Shown here in pieces: positions 7,548 to 15,232 of a DNA stretch of 53,543 nucleotides. Below the pieces are notes generated by a model. It was not told the origin of the DNA. It did not search any database and saw nothing but the letters and a program-made list of their open reading frames with translations. The stretch is from a virus. How positions within the stretch are numbered: the stretch's first letter is position 1; the number at the start of each line of letters is the position of its first letter. Location: IMG/VR virus record IMGVR_UViG_3300047469_000074, positions 1-53,543 of that record; one strand, written 5' to 3'. The translations under genes were made by a program, and so were the position numbers.

Positions 7548-7729
7548 TTGATGATCCCCCATGCACACATCACAAGAGCGGCCCAGATGGCAGTCCACGC
7601 GCTAAAGATCATAACGAAGTCGGCACGGGTGTGAGGAGGGTTGTTCTTGGTGGACACGTAGAGCTTCGGCGCCACCCAGAACGTAATCAGTAGAGCTGCG
7701 AGCAGGAGCCCGGCTTTATCAACGAGCAT
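7544..7729 (-). CDS. Small membrane protein, 61 aa
   Basis: Two hydrophobic segments (KAGLLLAALLITFWVAPKLY and DFVMIFSAWTAIWAALVMCA) flank a short basic loop. Two starts are possible, GTG at 7741 and ATG at 7729; AGGTG lies nine bases before the ATG, which is preferred. It directly follows the DNA polymerase gene and overlaps the 32-aa membrane gene. No family recognised; holin-like or superinfection-exclusion roles are possible but unsupported. Confidence 0.65.
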   Translation of the reverse strand: MLVDKAGLLLAALLITFWVAPKLYVSTKNNPPHTRADFVMIFSAWTAIWAALVMCAWGIIK

Positions 7730-7779
7730 TTTATTTATCACCTATAGTGGTGTGCGATTGGGTCCAATGTATATGGGAG

Positions 7780-9858
7780 CTAGGCCAAGCTCAATGCCTT
7801 TTTAGAAGACTTCTTCTCTTTAGGCTCGTATCCAATGTCTTGGAGTATGCGATGCGCTTCGCGCTCGTACCACTCGTAGTCGACATCCTCCGGAAATTCC
7901 CCGCGAAACTCCATGAGCGGTTTGCCACCTTCGCTCTTAGGAACCCGGGCACCGCTGGTAGCGTTAATGATCGGCCCTTCGTTGTCGCGGGCGTAGTACC
8001 AGCGCACGCTCTTCCCGAAGTACACGCCGTCGCGGTACGCGCCGCCCGCCACCTTGCGCACAGATACGAACTTGCCCATGTCCTTGCTCTCGCGGATGGT
8101 CTTCTCTACAGGCCAACCAAACTTGAACAGGTTCATAACCGCCTCTGTGCAGATGGTAGTCGTTGGGTTCTTTTTCATCTGCGACACAACATCGTCTGCG
8201 TCCACCCACGGGTTAGCGTAGATGCCTTTCGTCTTAACGTCGGCTACCTTGTTCGTCCAACGCTTCTCGGCCTTCAGGTATTCGTACTTCGCCGCAAAGT
8301 AGTTGTTCACGTCCTTGCTGAACAGGGCCGCATACTGGGTCTCTTCTGTGATGAAATGTGTGTCGCGCTCCCACTGCGCGATAAGCTCATCGTACTCTGC
8401 CTTACGCGAACGTAGGCACTTCACGGTCACGCCGTCAGTGTTAGCAGAGATCACTTCAAAACCCGCAGCCACCGCGCGCTCGATCAGTAGCATAAGCGTG
8501 AGCTGCCCGGTTAGCGTAATTTGGATCAGCAGCTCTGGCGAGTACATGATCGAGTGTGGTTCGCCCAGCTTACCGAACGTGCCGTTAATCACAATCTTCA
8601 AGCAGGCTGCGTCAATCTTGTTGCCGGAGTGTTTCGCGGCAAGGCGACGCTTAACGATCGTGTCAAACACCGCGAGGAAGGCGGGCGTCAGGTGCTGTGG
8701 ATAAAGCCCTTGGTTCAGTGCAATGCGCGGGTAGTAAGATTCAACGTCACGGTCGACAAGGATGTAGTTCTCGTCGCTCCAATGCCACGCACGCTTCTCC
8801 CGGCTGTGCAAACCCCCCATGCCCATCCCGTACATCTTGCCGCCCAGAGGCACGTCGAACTCGTCGAGCGCTGGCGGCATGAGCACGTAACCATCCGCGC
8901 CCACTTCGAAGTCTGTGTTAGCCACACGGTTCAGCACATACCGCAGGTTCGGCGACGTGGCCGTCCAAAGGTACTCTGGGATGACGTAACGGAAGCGCTT
9001 GCCCGGCTCTACAGTCTGCTTGCTAGGTGCCCGGCCAATAATGCGCTTGATCTCTTCGCGGATAACCGCCTCGGCGATCTGGGCATCACTCTTACTGCGC
9101 AGGTCGACTTTGTAGTCTGCGCTCAACACAACGCGCAGCTTCAACTCTTGGTGGAGCTTGTCGTGGATTAGTTGCGTGTTCTTCAGGTCGTTGAAGCAGT
9201 ACCAGAACGTGATAGCAATCTGGTCGTCGCTGAGTTCTGTGCCCGGCTCAAACGGGAGGTCTTGCATCTCTTCACAGTGCAGGCGCCCCGCGTACATCTT
9301 CAAGCTAGCCTGTATGGGGCAGACTTCAATTAAGTCGATGTAATCGATTTCAGTGATGCCCTTGACCTTGACGCTTTTGAGCACCTTGTACGGATACTCT
9401 TGGTCTTCAATGATGCGCGAGCCACACAGGAAGATAACGTCAGTCGACTTCCCTGCGCAGGCCAGTGACGACACAGGGAAGTCATAGCCCCGGATGTTGA
9501 AGCCGATGATACAGAAGTTTTGCAGCACCCACTTCAAACCCTCACGGTCCAGCGAGTGCCCGCGTTTGCAATGAAAGTAGATGAACTTCCCGCTGTCGAT
9601 GTGCTTGAACGCCGCGAGGAAGTAGTTAGGGTAGACCTCGCAGTCGAAGATCATCTTCTGGCCTTTGTAGGCCATGAGTTCTGCCGCCGTAAGCGTCTGC
9701 TCTTTGATGCCTGCAATGAACGCTCTGGCCTTGTCGAGATGCGGCAAGTAGTCCGGCTTCAGCCAGATTGGCTCCGGGGGTACAGGCTTGACCTTCTCTT
9801 TTTTGACCTTCTCTACAGGAATGTCTTCCCAGAACATCCCAATCGCGTCAGCCCTCAT
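7780..9858 (-). CDS. Family-B-like DNA polymerase with 3'-5' exonuclease
   Basis: 692 aa, compact for a replicative polymerase. Exonuclease motifs are Exo I FDCEVYPN (Asp72, Glu74), Exo II GFNIRGYDFP (Asn121, Asp126) and Exo III YCFND (Tyr220, Asp224). The polymerase site has motif A DVESYYPRI (Asp371), motif B KIVINGTFGKLG (Lys421 to Gly429) and motif C ANTDGVTV (Asp475). The second acidic residue of motif C (usual DTDS) is Gly here, and motif A keeps one Asp, a pattern typical of divergent phage enzymes. It overlaps the SLOG gene by 11 bases and lies downstream of a clamp-like gene. Confidence 0.9.
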   Translation of the reverse strand: MRADAIGMFWEDIPVEKVKKEKVKPVPPEPIWLKPDYLPHLDKARAFIAGIKEQTLTAAELMAYKGQKMIFDCEVYPNYFLAAFKHIDSGKFIYFHCKRGHSLDREGLKWVLQNFCIIGFNIRGYDFPVSSLACAGKSTDVIFLCGSRIIEDQEYPYKVLKSVKVKGITEIDYIDLIEVCPIQASLKMYAGRLHCEEMQDLPFEPGTELSDDQIAITFWYCFNDLKNTQLIHDKLHQELKLRVVLSADYKVDLRSKSDAQIAEAVIREEIKRIIGRAPSKQTVEPGKRFRYVIPEYLWTATSPNLRYVLNRVANTDFEVGADGYVLMPPALDEFDVPLGGKMYGMGMGGLHSREKRAWHWSDENYILVDRDVESYYPRIALNQGLYPQHLTPAFLAVFDTIVKRRLAAKHSGNKIDAACLKIVINGTFGKLGEPHSIMYSPELLIQITLTGQLTLMLLIERAVAAGFEVISANTDGVTVKCLRSRKAEYDELIAQWERDTHFITEETQYAALFSKDVNNYFAAKYEYLKAEKRWTNKVADVKTKGIYANPWVDADDVVSQMKKNPTTTICTEAVMNLFKFGWPVEKTIRESKDMGKFVSVRKVAGGAYRDGVYFGKSVRWYYARDNEGPIINATSGARVPKSEGGKPLMEFRGEFPEDVDYEWYEREAHRILQDIGYEPKEKKSSKKALSLA

Positions 9859-10207
9859 AGACTGGAATCCCCCGTCCTCTTGCTTGTTCTTTCATGTCGG
9901 CCGTGCCCACCCCACCCGGCAGAGCTATCACAAGATCTGGCATAGCCCAATCGAGCATCCACGTATTACGAACCGTGCCCGCGCCATTGCCCAGCTTGCG
10001 CCACGGCGCGTTCATTGTGATACACGGGTAGCCCTTGGACAGCGCCCAATCTTCGGCCATGCTGTCGGCCCCGGGCGCCCCGCCATTGATGATGCAGAAG
10101 GGCCAGCCAAAGAAGGGCCGGAGCTTGTGCATGACTTGATCGAGGTGCTCGCGGTTGTGGTACTTGCGCCCACCGCAGACTAGGATGCGTTTAGGCTTGG
10201 CGTGCAT
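9848..10207 (-). CDS. SLOG-fold nucleotide-binding protein (YspA/DUF2493-like)
   Basis: 119 aa from the ATG at 10207, which overlaps the upstream stop as TGATG. Motifs are RILVCGGRKYHN at the start, INGGAPGADSMAEDWA in the middle and LVIALPGGVGTADM near the end. These are the glycine-rich loops of the DprA/LOG-like Rossmann superfamily that binds nucleotides or related ligands. Its place between the clamp-like gene and the polymerase suggests a replication or nucleotide-sensing role, unproven. Confidence 0.85.
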   Translation of the reverse strand: MHAKPKRILVCGGRKYHNREHLDQVMHKLRPFFGWPFCIINGGAPGADSMAEDWALSKGYPCITMNAPWRKLGNGAGTVRNTWMLDWAMPDLVIALPGGVGTADMKEQARGRGIPVYEG

Positions 10208-11172
10208 CACATCCTCAGGCCAACGATGCAACCACGCAGCATATCGCCGAAGAACATGCACGGCTGCGGGAACGCAGTGAAGTCGATCTTGTTTGCCACA
10301 CCTTCCAGCGAGGTCAGCATCTCATGGTTGAAGATCGGGCCTTCTGGCAAGCCCTCCACGTCAACAGAGCTACCGACGCCTTCTTCTGCGTCCGTGGCAA
10401 TTCCGCCCGGCTTGAAGTAGACGCGACTAAGGTCGTCCAGGAATGGCTTGATATTGCCCAGCGCTTCCCAGAAGCCTTCGGGTACAGGCTTCGGTTCTTT
10501 GGCTGGGTTGACGAGGATGCGGTTGATGTCAGGCCACGTGCCTTTGTCCGGCGTGTAGAGCTGGCAGCGAATCCACCGACCGTCTTCGTAGTGGAACGTC
10601 ACTGCGGTGTCTGTGAGCTGCATCGATACCGGGTCTTCTTTGACCGCGCACATTGCGTTCACAACGGCTTCCGGAAGGTTCACTTCCACAGGGAAGACGT
10701 CTTTCGACCAGTGCTGCACAAGGATGATATTGTTCGTGGCGTTGGCGGTGTTGCCCCGGAGCAGTACGCCTTGCGCCCACGGACGGCTTGCATCGGCCGC
10801 AACAAAGGGCCGAATCAGCGCTAGGCGCGCATAAAGCCCGGGGGCCAAGGGGTAGGTAGCCCCCTCGGGCGTTATGGGCGGGTAGGCCCCGTTTTCAAGG
10901 CACTCGACGTGCGCACGGAACTTCCCGCTTTTGACGGTCAACTTGCCGCCCTTAGTCATGTCCATGGTGATGACCTCTTGGCACGTTTCGATGGCCTTGA
11001 AGAACGGCAGGGCCTTCGGGGTGACGTCTAGCTGGCAGTCAATCGGCGCGCTGATTGCCAGCTTGCCGTTGTAGCCCAGCGCACGTCCATCTTTGATACG
11101 GTAGTGCACCAGCTCAGGCGCGAAGTCTTTCTTGGCGACGGCGCCTTTGACAAACTTAAGAGCGGAGAGCAT
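10207..11172 (-). CDS. Sliding-clamp-like protein (possible polymerase processivity factor)
   Basis: 321 aa, close to the length of bacterial beta-clamp proteins. The N-terminal LKFVKGAVAKKDFAPELVHY with a following GRALGYNGKLAISAP, and the SGKFRAHVECLENGAYPP stretch, resemble the first clamp domain. Repeated beta-alpha-beta units follow. The Tyr/Gly-rich core and the neighbouring polymerase support a DNA-clamp role. Overall similarity to DnaN is weak by eye, so this is a structural-type guess rather than a firm family call. Confidence 0.65.
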   Translation of the reverse strand: MLSALKFVKGAVAKKDFAPELVHYRIKDGRALGYNGKLAISAPIDCQLDVTPKALPFFKAIETCQEVITMDMTKGGKLTVKSGKFRAHVECLENGAYPPITPEGATYPLAPGLYARLALIRPFVAADASRPWAQGVLLRGNTANATNNIILVQHWSKDVFPVEVNLPEAVVNAMCAVKEDPVSMQLTDTAVTFHYEDGRWIRCQLYTPDKGTWPDINRILVNPAKEPKPVPEGFWEALGNIKPFLDDLSRVYFKPGGIATDAEEGVGSSVDVEGLPEGPIFNHEMLTSLEGVANKIDFTAFPQPCMFFGDMLRGCIVGLRM

Positions 11173-11379
11173 TTAATCCTCCGCTTTCTCGATGTTGTGT
11201 AGCGGCACAGTCTGGCCCGGGTAGTCGCCTTCACTCGAGAATGTTACGGTCTTGTGCTCGACCCCAGTGTAACGAGAGTCTTCATTGGCAAGACCGTAGT
11301 CTGGCCCACTTAGGCTGTACACGATATCGCCAGCCTTAAAGCAGGCATGGTCACGCTTGACGCGATACTTAGTCGGCAT
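11173..11379 (-). CDS. Small hypothetical protein, 68 aa
   Basis: Start at ATG 11379 (MPTKYRVKRDHACFKAGDIV). An earlier ATG at 11409 lies inside dpdA. The sequence is beta-rich and looks like a small SH3- or KOW-like barrel (FKAGDIVYSLSGPDYGLAND-type pattern). It sits directly between dpdA and the clamp-like gene, one base from each. Function unknown. Confidence 0.75.
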   Translation of the reverse strand: MPTKYRVKRDHACFKAGDIVYSLSGPDYGLANEDSRYTGVEHKTVTFSSEGDYPGQTVPLHNIEKAED

Positions 11380-11380
11380 T

Positions 11381-12280
11381 TTAGAAGAGTCCAATCTGGT
11401 CCGGCACAAAGACCGGGGGTTTGTTTTCGATCTCTTTGTTCAGGCGGGTGAACGCGTGGCAGTTATAGGCCCAGCGCGCGACGTACTCGGTTTGCAGCCG
11501 GTGCACGTCAAAGCCTTCTTCTTCGATCATGTCACACACAGCCTTACGCTGCACTGGCGTGATTGTGTCGATGTGCATGTTGAGTTGTTTGCGGGCCGGG
11601 CTGTTGACCGACACGGCAAGCGCTCGGTTGCCCGGAAGCAGGATGGTTCCGTTACCTGCCATCTGCACCCACGACGACGAGTCGACCGAGTACCACGGAT
11701 AGCGCACCATAAGCGAGAGTGTGGTCAAGCCAAACCCGTGCACTTTGATCTTCGCCGTACCGTCCGGGTTGCAGAGGTGCTTCTCCCAGATGCGATCAAG
11801 CCATAGCTTCAACTGGTCGGTCGAAACCATCACCATACCACCGAGCGTCATGTGGTCGTAGTTCTGCACGTACCAATCAAGGTAGCGCTCGTCTTCGCCA
11901 TAGTGGAAGCAGGGCAAAGCGTTCGCCCCGAGCTGCTCCATTACGCGCTGGTTCTGCCACGTCTTGAGCGGGTCGCCAATGCCATCCAGGACCGAAGCCA
12001 CTTCGATGATATCGGCGTTGCGCTTGATGTAGTCGCAGTAACCCGGCAAGTCGATCTCTGCGCCTTTGGTGAATGCGGAGAAGGCGCCCGAGTCAAGGAA
12101 CACCCGGGCGCCATCCTCGCGGATCTTATCGACAAAACTCTGCTTGTGGATGTAGTGGTACGAGTCCAGCAAGTAGCGCACGTCGTCACGAGCCTTCTGT
12201 TCGCGTGGGCTGCACTTCATGTAAGCCGTAGAGCCCTTGCGCAGATTGTTCGTGTACAGGGCCGCGAGGTAGAGCTTCAT
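11381..12280 (-). CDS. dpdA: DpdA-type 7-deazaguanine DNA transglycosylase
   Basis: 299 aa, related to tRNA-guanine transglycosylases but in the short phage form. Conserved features are FLDSGAFSAF (Asp63), VHGFGLTTLSLM (residues 180-191) and YSVDSSSW (Asp200), with two Asp residues placed like the TGT catalytic pair. In the family this enzyme exchanges guanine in DNA for a 7-deazaguanine base, shielding phage DNA from restriction. Its start overlaps the folE stop (ATGA), and queD, queC and queE lie upstream in the same transcript. The substrate here is inferred to be preQ0. Confidence 0.88.
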   Translation of the reverse strand: MKLYLAALYTNNLRKGSTAYMKCSPREQKARDDVRYLLDSYHYIHKQSFVDKIREDGARVFLDSGAFSAFTKGAEIDLPGYCDYIKRNADIIEVASVLDGIGDPLKTWQNQRVMEQLGANALPCFHYGEDERYLDWYVQNYDHMTLGGMVMVSTDQLKLWLDRIWEKHLCNPDGTAKIKVHGFGLTTLSLMVRYPWYSVDSSSWVQMAGNGTILLPGNRALAVSVNSPARKQLNMHIDTITPVQRKAVCDMIEEEGFDVHRLQTEYVARWAYNCHAFTRLNKEIENKPPVFVPDQIGLF

Positions 12281-12894
12281 TTCTGTACGAACGACATGAA
12301 CTCGGCACGCGGGGCCGCATCCTTCATCACGCCCCTCAGCGCGGAGCTAGTGGTCTTGGTGCCAGCCTTGCACACGCCGCGCGACTCCATGCACATGTGC
12401 CGAGCCTTCACAACCACCCCCACGCCTTTCGGGTTCAGGTGGTGCATGATTGCGTCAGCAACTTGCACAGTGATGCGCTCTTGCACTTGCAGGCGCTTGG
12501 CGAAGCAGTCTACCAGCCGGGCGAACTTGGACAGGCCGACGATCTTGCCGTCCGGGATGTAGCCCACCCACGCTTCGCCGAAGAATGGTGTCATGTGGTG
12601 TTCGCAATGGCTGTAGAACGGGATCGGTCCAACCAGAACCATTTCGTCCACGCCGTCCGCGCCGTCTTCAAACGTCTTGAGGATCTGCGCCGGGTCTTGC
12701 TCGTAGCCCTTGGCCCACTCGCCCCAAGCTTTGACCACACGGTGCGGGGTCTCCGCCAGCCCGGAACGCATGGAGTCCGGGTCGATATAGTCCAAGAGCA
12801 CGCGCACGGCTTCGACTGCCCGCATGGGGCTGACCTTCAATGCGCGGTTCTCGCCAACGCGAGCAAGTGTTTGGATGTCTTCTGCGAGCTTCAT
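12277..12894 (-). CDS. folE: GTP cyclohydrolase I
   Basis: 205 aa from the ATG at 12894. It has the full catalytic and zinc set: HCEHHMTPF with Cys97, His99 and His100, then ARHMCMESRGV with Cys168. It converts GTP to 7,8-dihydroneopterin triphosphate, the first step toward preQ0 (and folate). Start chosen because the longer ORF to 12978 lies inside queD and the ATG at 12894 lies two bases past the queD stop. The dpdA gene follows with ATGA overlap. Confidence 0.95.
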   Translation of the reverse strand: MKLAEDIQTLARVGENRALKVSPMRAVEAVRVLLDYIDPDSMRSGLAETPHRVVKAWGEWAKGYEQDPAQILKTFEDGADGVDEMVLVGPIPFYSHCEHHMTPFFGEAWVGYIPDGKIVGLSKFARLVDCFAKRLQVQERITVQVADAIMHHLNPKGVGVVVKARHMCMESRGVCKAGTKTTSSALRGVMKDAAPRAEFMSFVQK

Positions 12895-12896
12895 GG

Positions 12897-13379
12897 TTAG
12901 CGGATGTGATTGGGTTGCGGGAATTCGACGATAGCGGAGTTTGCGCCATGCTCGCGTACCTCGACGCGCGACAGCCAAACGCGGTCGCTATGGCCTTTCA
13001 GCTTCAGCCAGTAGCCGACGTTCCGTGCAATACGTTCGGCGAAGGCTTCGCACCCAACGCCCTCCTCCATCACAACAAGCTGGACAAGCCCGAGGCTGTG
13101 GAGATATCGCATCATTTCCAATTGCGGGTCGTCCCCAGCCACTGCGAGCCTGTGGTCAAACGAGCCGCGCAGAAAGTCTTTGACCTCGCCGAACGAGCCA
13201 AAGTCGATAACCCAGTTACGCGAGTCGAGTTGTAGCGCACTGAACTCGAGAGATACGGCCAGAGCATAGCCATGGATGAATTGGCAATGCGAGCCTGACC
13301 GCCACTGGCGGAAAGCGCACGACAACCCGAAGTCGTGGCCGAACGTCTTAGTCGATTTGTAGATCACGTGGAACCTCAT
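12897..13379 (-). CDS. queD: QueD-like 6-carboxytetrahydropterin synthase
   Basis: 160 aa from ATG 13379 (13385 is an alternative two codons upstream). Motifs are FGHDFGLSCAF (His14, Cys20), SHCQFIHGYAL (His31, Cys32, His36), VIDFG and FDHRLAV. The enzyme makes 6-carboxytetrahydropterin from dihydroneopterin triphosphate. Classic QueD has HGH for the last two zinc ligands; here it is HGY, so the site is altered or uses another ligand. The gene overlaps the end of the DUF2591-like gene by ~32 bases. Confidence 0.82.
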   Translation of the reverse strand: MRFHVIYKSTKTFGHDFGLSCAFRQWRSGSHCQFIHGYALAVSLEFSALQLDSRNWVIDFGSFGEVKDFLRGSFDHRLAVAGDDPQLEMMRYLHSLGLVQLVVMEEGVGCEAFAERIARNVGYWLKLKGHSDRVWLSRVEVREHGANSAIVEFPQPNHIR

Positions 13380-13731
13380 CCCCATATTGCCAGAGCAGGA
13401 AGCAACGCGCCAATGCCATTGACGAACTAGCTTCGTGCTCTGCGCAGTAGATATGAACAAACCCATCATCGCGCTTCACATGGAAGCTCACACGGGCCAT
13501 TGCCCCAGTGTGGTCGATGAAGATCTTGCCTTCGCGCGCCATGCGAAGTAGAACCCGGGCTGTTTGCCGCCAGCGAGTAGACGGGCTGTAAATCTGCTTC
13601 GCCTTGTCTTGCTGCCAGCAAACGAGATGCTCGCCTTGGTTCGACTTACCGATCCGGACCGGCTGCATGAGCACTTGCCCGATCCAGTAGTCCAGCTCGT
13701 AAGCCTTCAGCGCCTTGACTTCACGCGTCAC
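13348..13731 (-). CDS. DUF2591-like phage protein
   Basis: 127 aa from a GTG at 13731 that overlaps the queC stop (GTGA); the longer ORF to 13788 sits inside queC. The start KALKAYELDYWIGQV and the middle YSPSTRW followed by ARVSFHVKRDDGF match the short phage family DUF2591, whose function is unknown. Its position inside the deazaguanine gene run may be a chance insertion or mean a role in that pathway. Confidence 0.75.
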   Translation of the reverse strand: MTREVKALKAYELDYWIGQVLMQPVRIGKSNQGEHLVCWQQDKAKQIYSPSTRWRQTARVLLRMAREGKIFIDHTGAMARVSFHVKRDDGFVHIYCAEHEASSSMALARCFLLWQYGDEVPRDLQID

Positions 13732-14417
13732 GCGAGGTGCTCGATGTATTCGTTCCAGCCTTTCTCGCGCAGCTTGCAGGCCGGGCATTCGCCGCAGCCA
13801 AACCCCCAGTCGTGACGCTCACTGCGGTCGCCTTCGTAGCACGTATGCGAGTGGTCAAGCACAACGCCGAGCACGTCCGCGTCTGCCGCGAGCTTGAACG
13901 TTGCGGCTTTGTTGATAAACATGAGGGGTGTGACAATTTCGATGTTGCTCTCGTAGCCCGCGTTCAGCGTGCGCTCGAGCTGGCGAATGAACACGTCGCG
14001 GCAGTCCGGATAACCGGAGTAGTCCGTCTGGCAAACCCCCGTGTAGATCTGTTGGGCACCAAGCTCTTGCGCTGCGGCGTGCGAGATGGTGAGCATCAGG
14101 GCGTTGCGCGCAGGCACGAACGACGCGGGCAGGCTCTTCAGCCGGCTGTGTTGTTCGCTGACACGGTCAACCGTATTGGTGAGCGCGCTCGTGACCATCT
14201 TGGGCAGGAACGGCAGGTCGACCGTGTAGAAGTCGACGCCGAGCTTTCCGGCAATCACTTCCGCTTGGCGCAGCTCCACCGCGTGACGCTGCCCGTAGTT
14301 GAACCCGATGGCTTGCACGCGGTCTGCGCCGAACACCTTGATCGCGAGGCCGAGGCAGGTAGTGCTATCTTGCCCGCCGCTGAACACTACTACGGCATCT
14401 TTCTTACTGTCGAGCAT
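13728..14417 (-). CDS. queC: QueC, 7-cyano-7-deazaguanine synthase
   Basis: 229 aa from the ATG at 14417 with GGAG seven bases upstream. The PP-loop ATP pyrophosphatase signature is FSGGQDSTT (residues 12-20). The C-terminal zinc site is the CGECPAC cluster with a nearby upstream Cys (HTCYEGDRSERHDWGFGC). It converts 7-carboxy-7-deazaguanine to preQ0 using ATP and ammonia. It follows queE by four bases, the usual pathway order. Confidence 0.95.
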   Translation of the reverse strand: MLDSKKDAVVVFSGGQDSTTCLGLAIKVFGADRVQAIGFNYGQRHAVELRQAEVIAGKLGVDFYTVDLPFLPKMVTSALTNTVDRVSEQHSRLKSLPASFVPARNALMLTISHAAAQELGAQQIYTGVCQTDYSGYPDCRDVFIRQLERTLNAGYESNIEIVTPLMFINKAATFKLAADADVLGVVLDHSHTCYEGDRSERHDWGFGCGECPACKLREKGWNEYIEHLA

Positions 14418-14421
14418 GACG

Positions 14422-15114
14422 TTACTCCATGTTGATGAGCTTGTGGACTTGAAGCCCAAAGGTGTAGCCGTGGCGCATGGCTACGTGAATAGTGGCGTTC
14501 TGGTTGAACGTGTTGATCAGGGGGTCTTTGTCGTCCTGCGGGTTGACGTAGACCATACCCGTGAACTCTGCGTGCGGGCGGGCGGGGCGGACCCCATCCA
14601 ACGCACGTGTGGGCAACCCGTCTTCTTTATCGACGTGTTGATGATTGATGACGTACTTGTACGCGGTGATGTATTTGTACAGGCCCGGGTTGACGCGGCC
14701 TGCCTTGGGGCTGCACACGATGTCCACCAACGCATAGGGGAAGTCTTCCGGTGCCCGCGTGCCATTGGTTTCGATCTGGATGTCATACCCGCTGTCGTGC
14801 AAGCGTTGAACAAGCTGGGACAGGTTCTGCCTGAACGGCTCGCCGCCCGTGAGCACTACCATCGCTTTTGACGGGTGTGCCATGCGCCGTACCACCTCAA
14901 CGACGTCCTGGACAGGCAGCACGTCGCGACCCTGCGTGTACTCGGTGTCGCAAGCTGGGCATTGCAGGTTGCATCCAGCGAGGCGGATAAACACTGCGGG
15001 CCGGCCAACGTGCGGGCCTTCCCCCTGAATGGTGTGAAAGATGGAGTGGATGTCGAGGGCCGAGCCGTTCCCGATAGACGGGCGTTCAATAGGCTGGATA
15101 TTGATTACTTTCAT
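14422..15114 (-). CDS. queE: QueE, 7-carboxy-7-deazaguanine synthase (radical SAM)
   Basis: 230 aa from the ATG at 15114; the longer ORF would start inside the promoter. The radical-SAM cluster is CNLQCPAC (Cys48, Cys52, Cys55), the CxxxCxxC arrangement, with TGGEPF following (SAM-binding GGE). It converts 6-carboxytetrahydropterin to the 7-deazapurine. First gene of the operon, with a TATAAT -10 about 26 bases upstream. Confidence 0.94.
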   Translation of the reverse strand: MKVINIQPIERPSIGNGSALDIHSIFHTIQGEGPHVGRPAVFIRLAGCNLQCPACDTEYTQGRDVLPVQDVVEVVRRMAHPSKAMVVLTGGEPFRQNLSQLVQRLHDSGYDIQIETNGTRAPEDFPYALVDIVCSPKAGRVNPGLYKYITAYKYVINHQHVDKEDGLPTRALDGVRPARPHAEFTGMVYVNPQDDKDPLINTFNQNATIHVAMRHGYTFGLQVHKLINME

Positions 15115-15139
15115 AGTGTCCCCATAGGCGGTAATGCCA

Positions 15140-15145
15140 ATTATA
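15140..15145 (-). promoter_or_regulatory. Promoter -10 for the queE operon
   Basis: A perfect TATAAT at 15140-15145 on the minus strand, ~26 bases before the queE ATG and just after the terminator that ends at 15195. No clear -35 is visible at 16-18 bases upstream, so an activator or a phage-modified polymerase may be needed. Confidence 0.55.
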
Positions 15146-15194
15146 CGCATTAGCCACACGCTCGGCGCACATGGCATCTACAAAAATTTAGAGC

Positions 15195-15232
15195 AAAAAG
15201 AAGCCCCGTCGCATTGGAGTACGAACGGGGCT
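15195..15232 (-). terminator. Rho-independent terminator ending the structured RNA
   Basis: On the minus strand AGCCCCGT (15225-15232) pairs with ACGGGGCT (15202-15209), followed by TCTTTTT (15195-15201). It is preceded by the structured non-coding region and followed by the queE promoter, so it ends the RNA transcript and separates it from the deazaguanine operon. Confidence 0.87.

Noticed and set aside
7747-8415. Long plus-strand ORF opposite the DNA polymerase
   Set aside because: Mirror frame of a gene with clear motifs; typical in GC-rich DNA.
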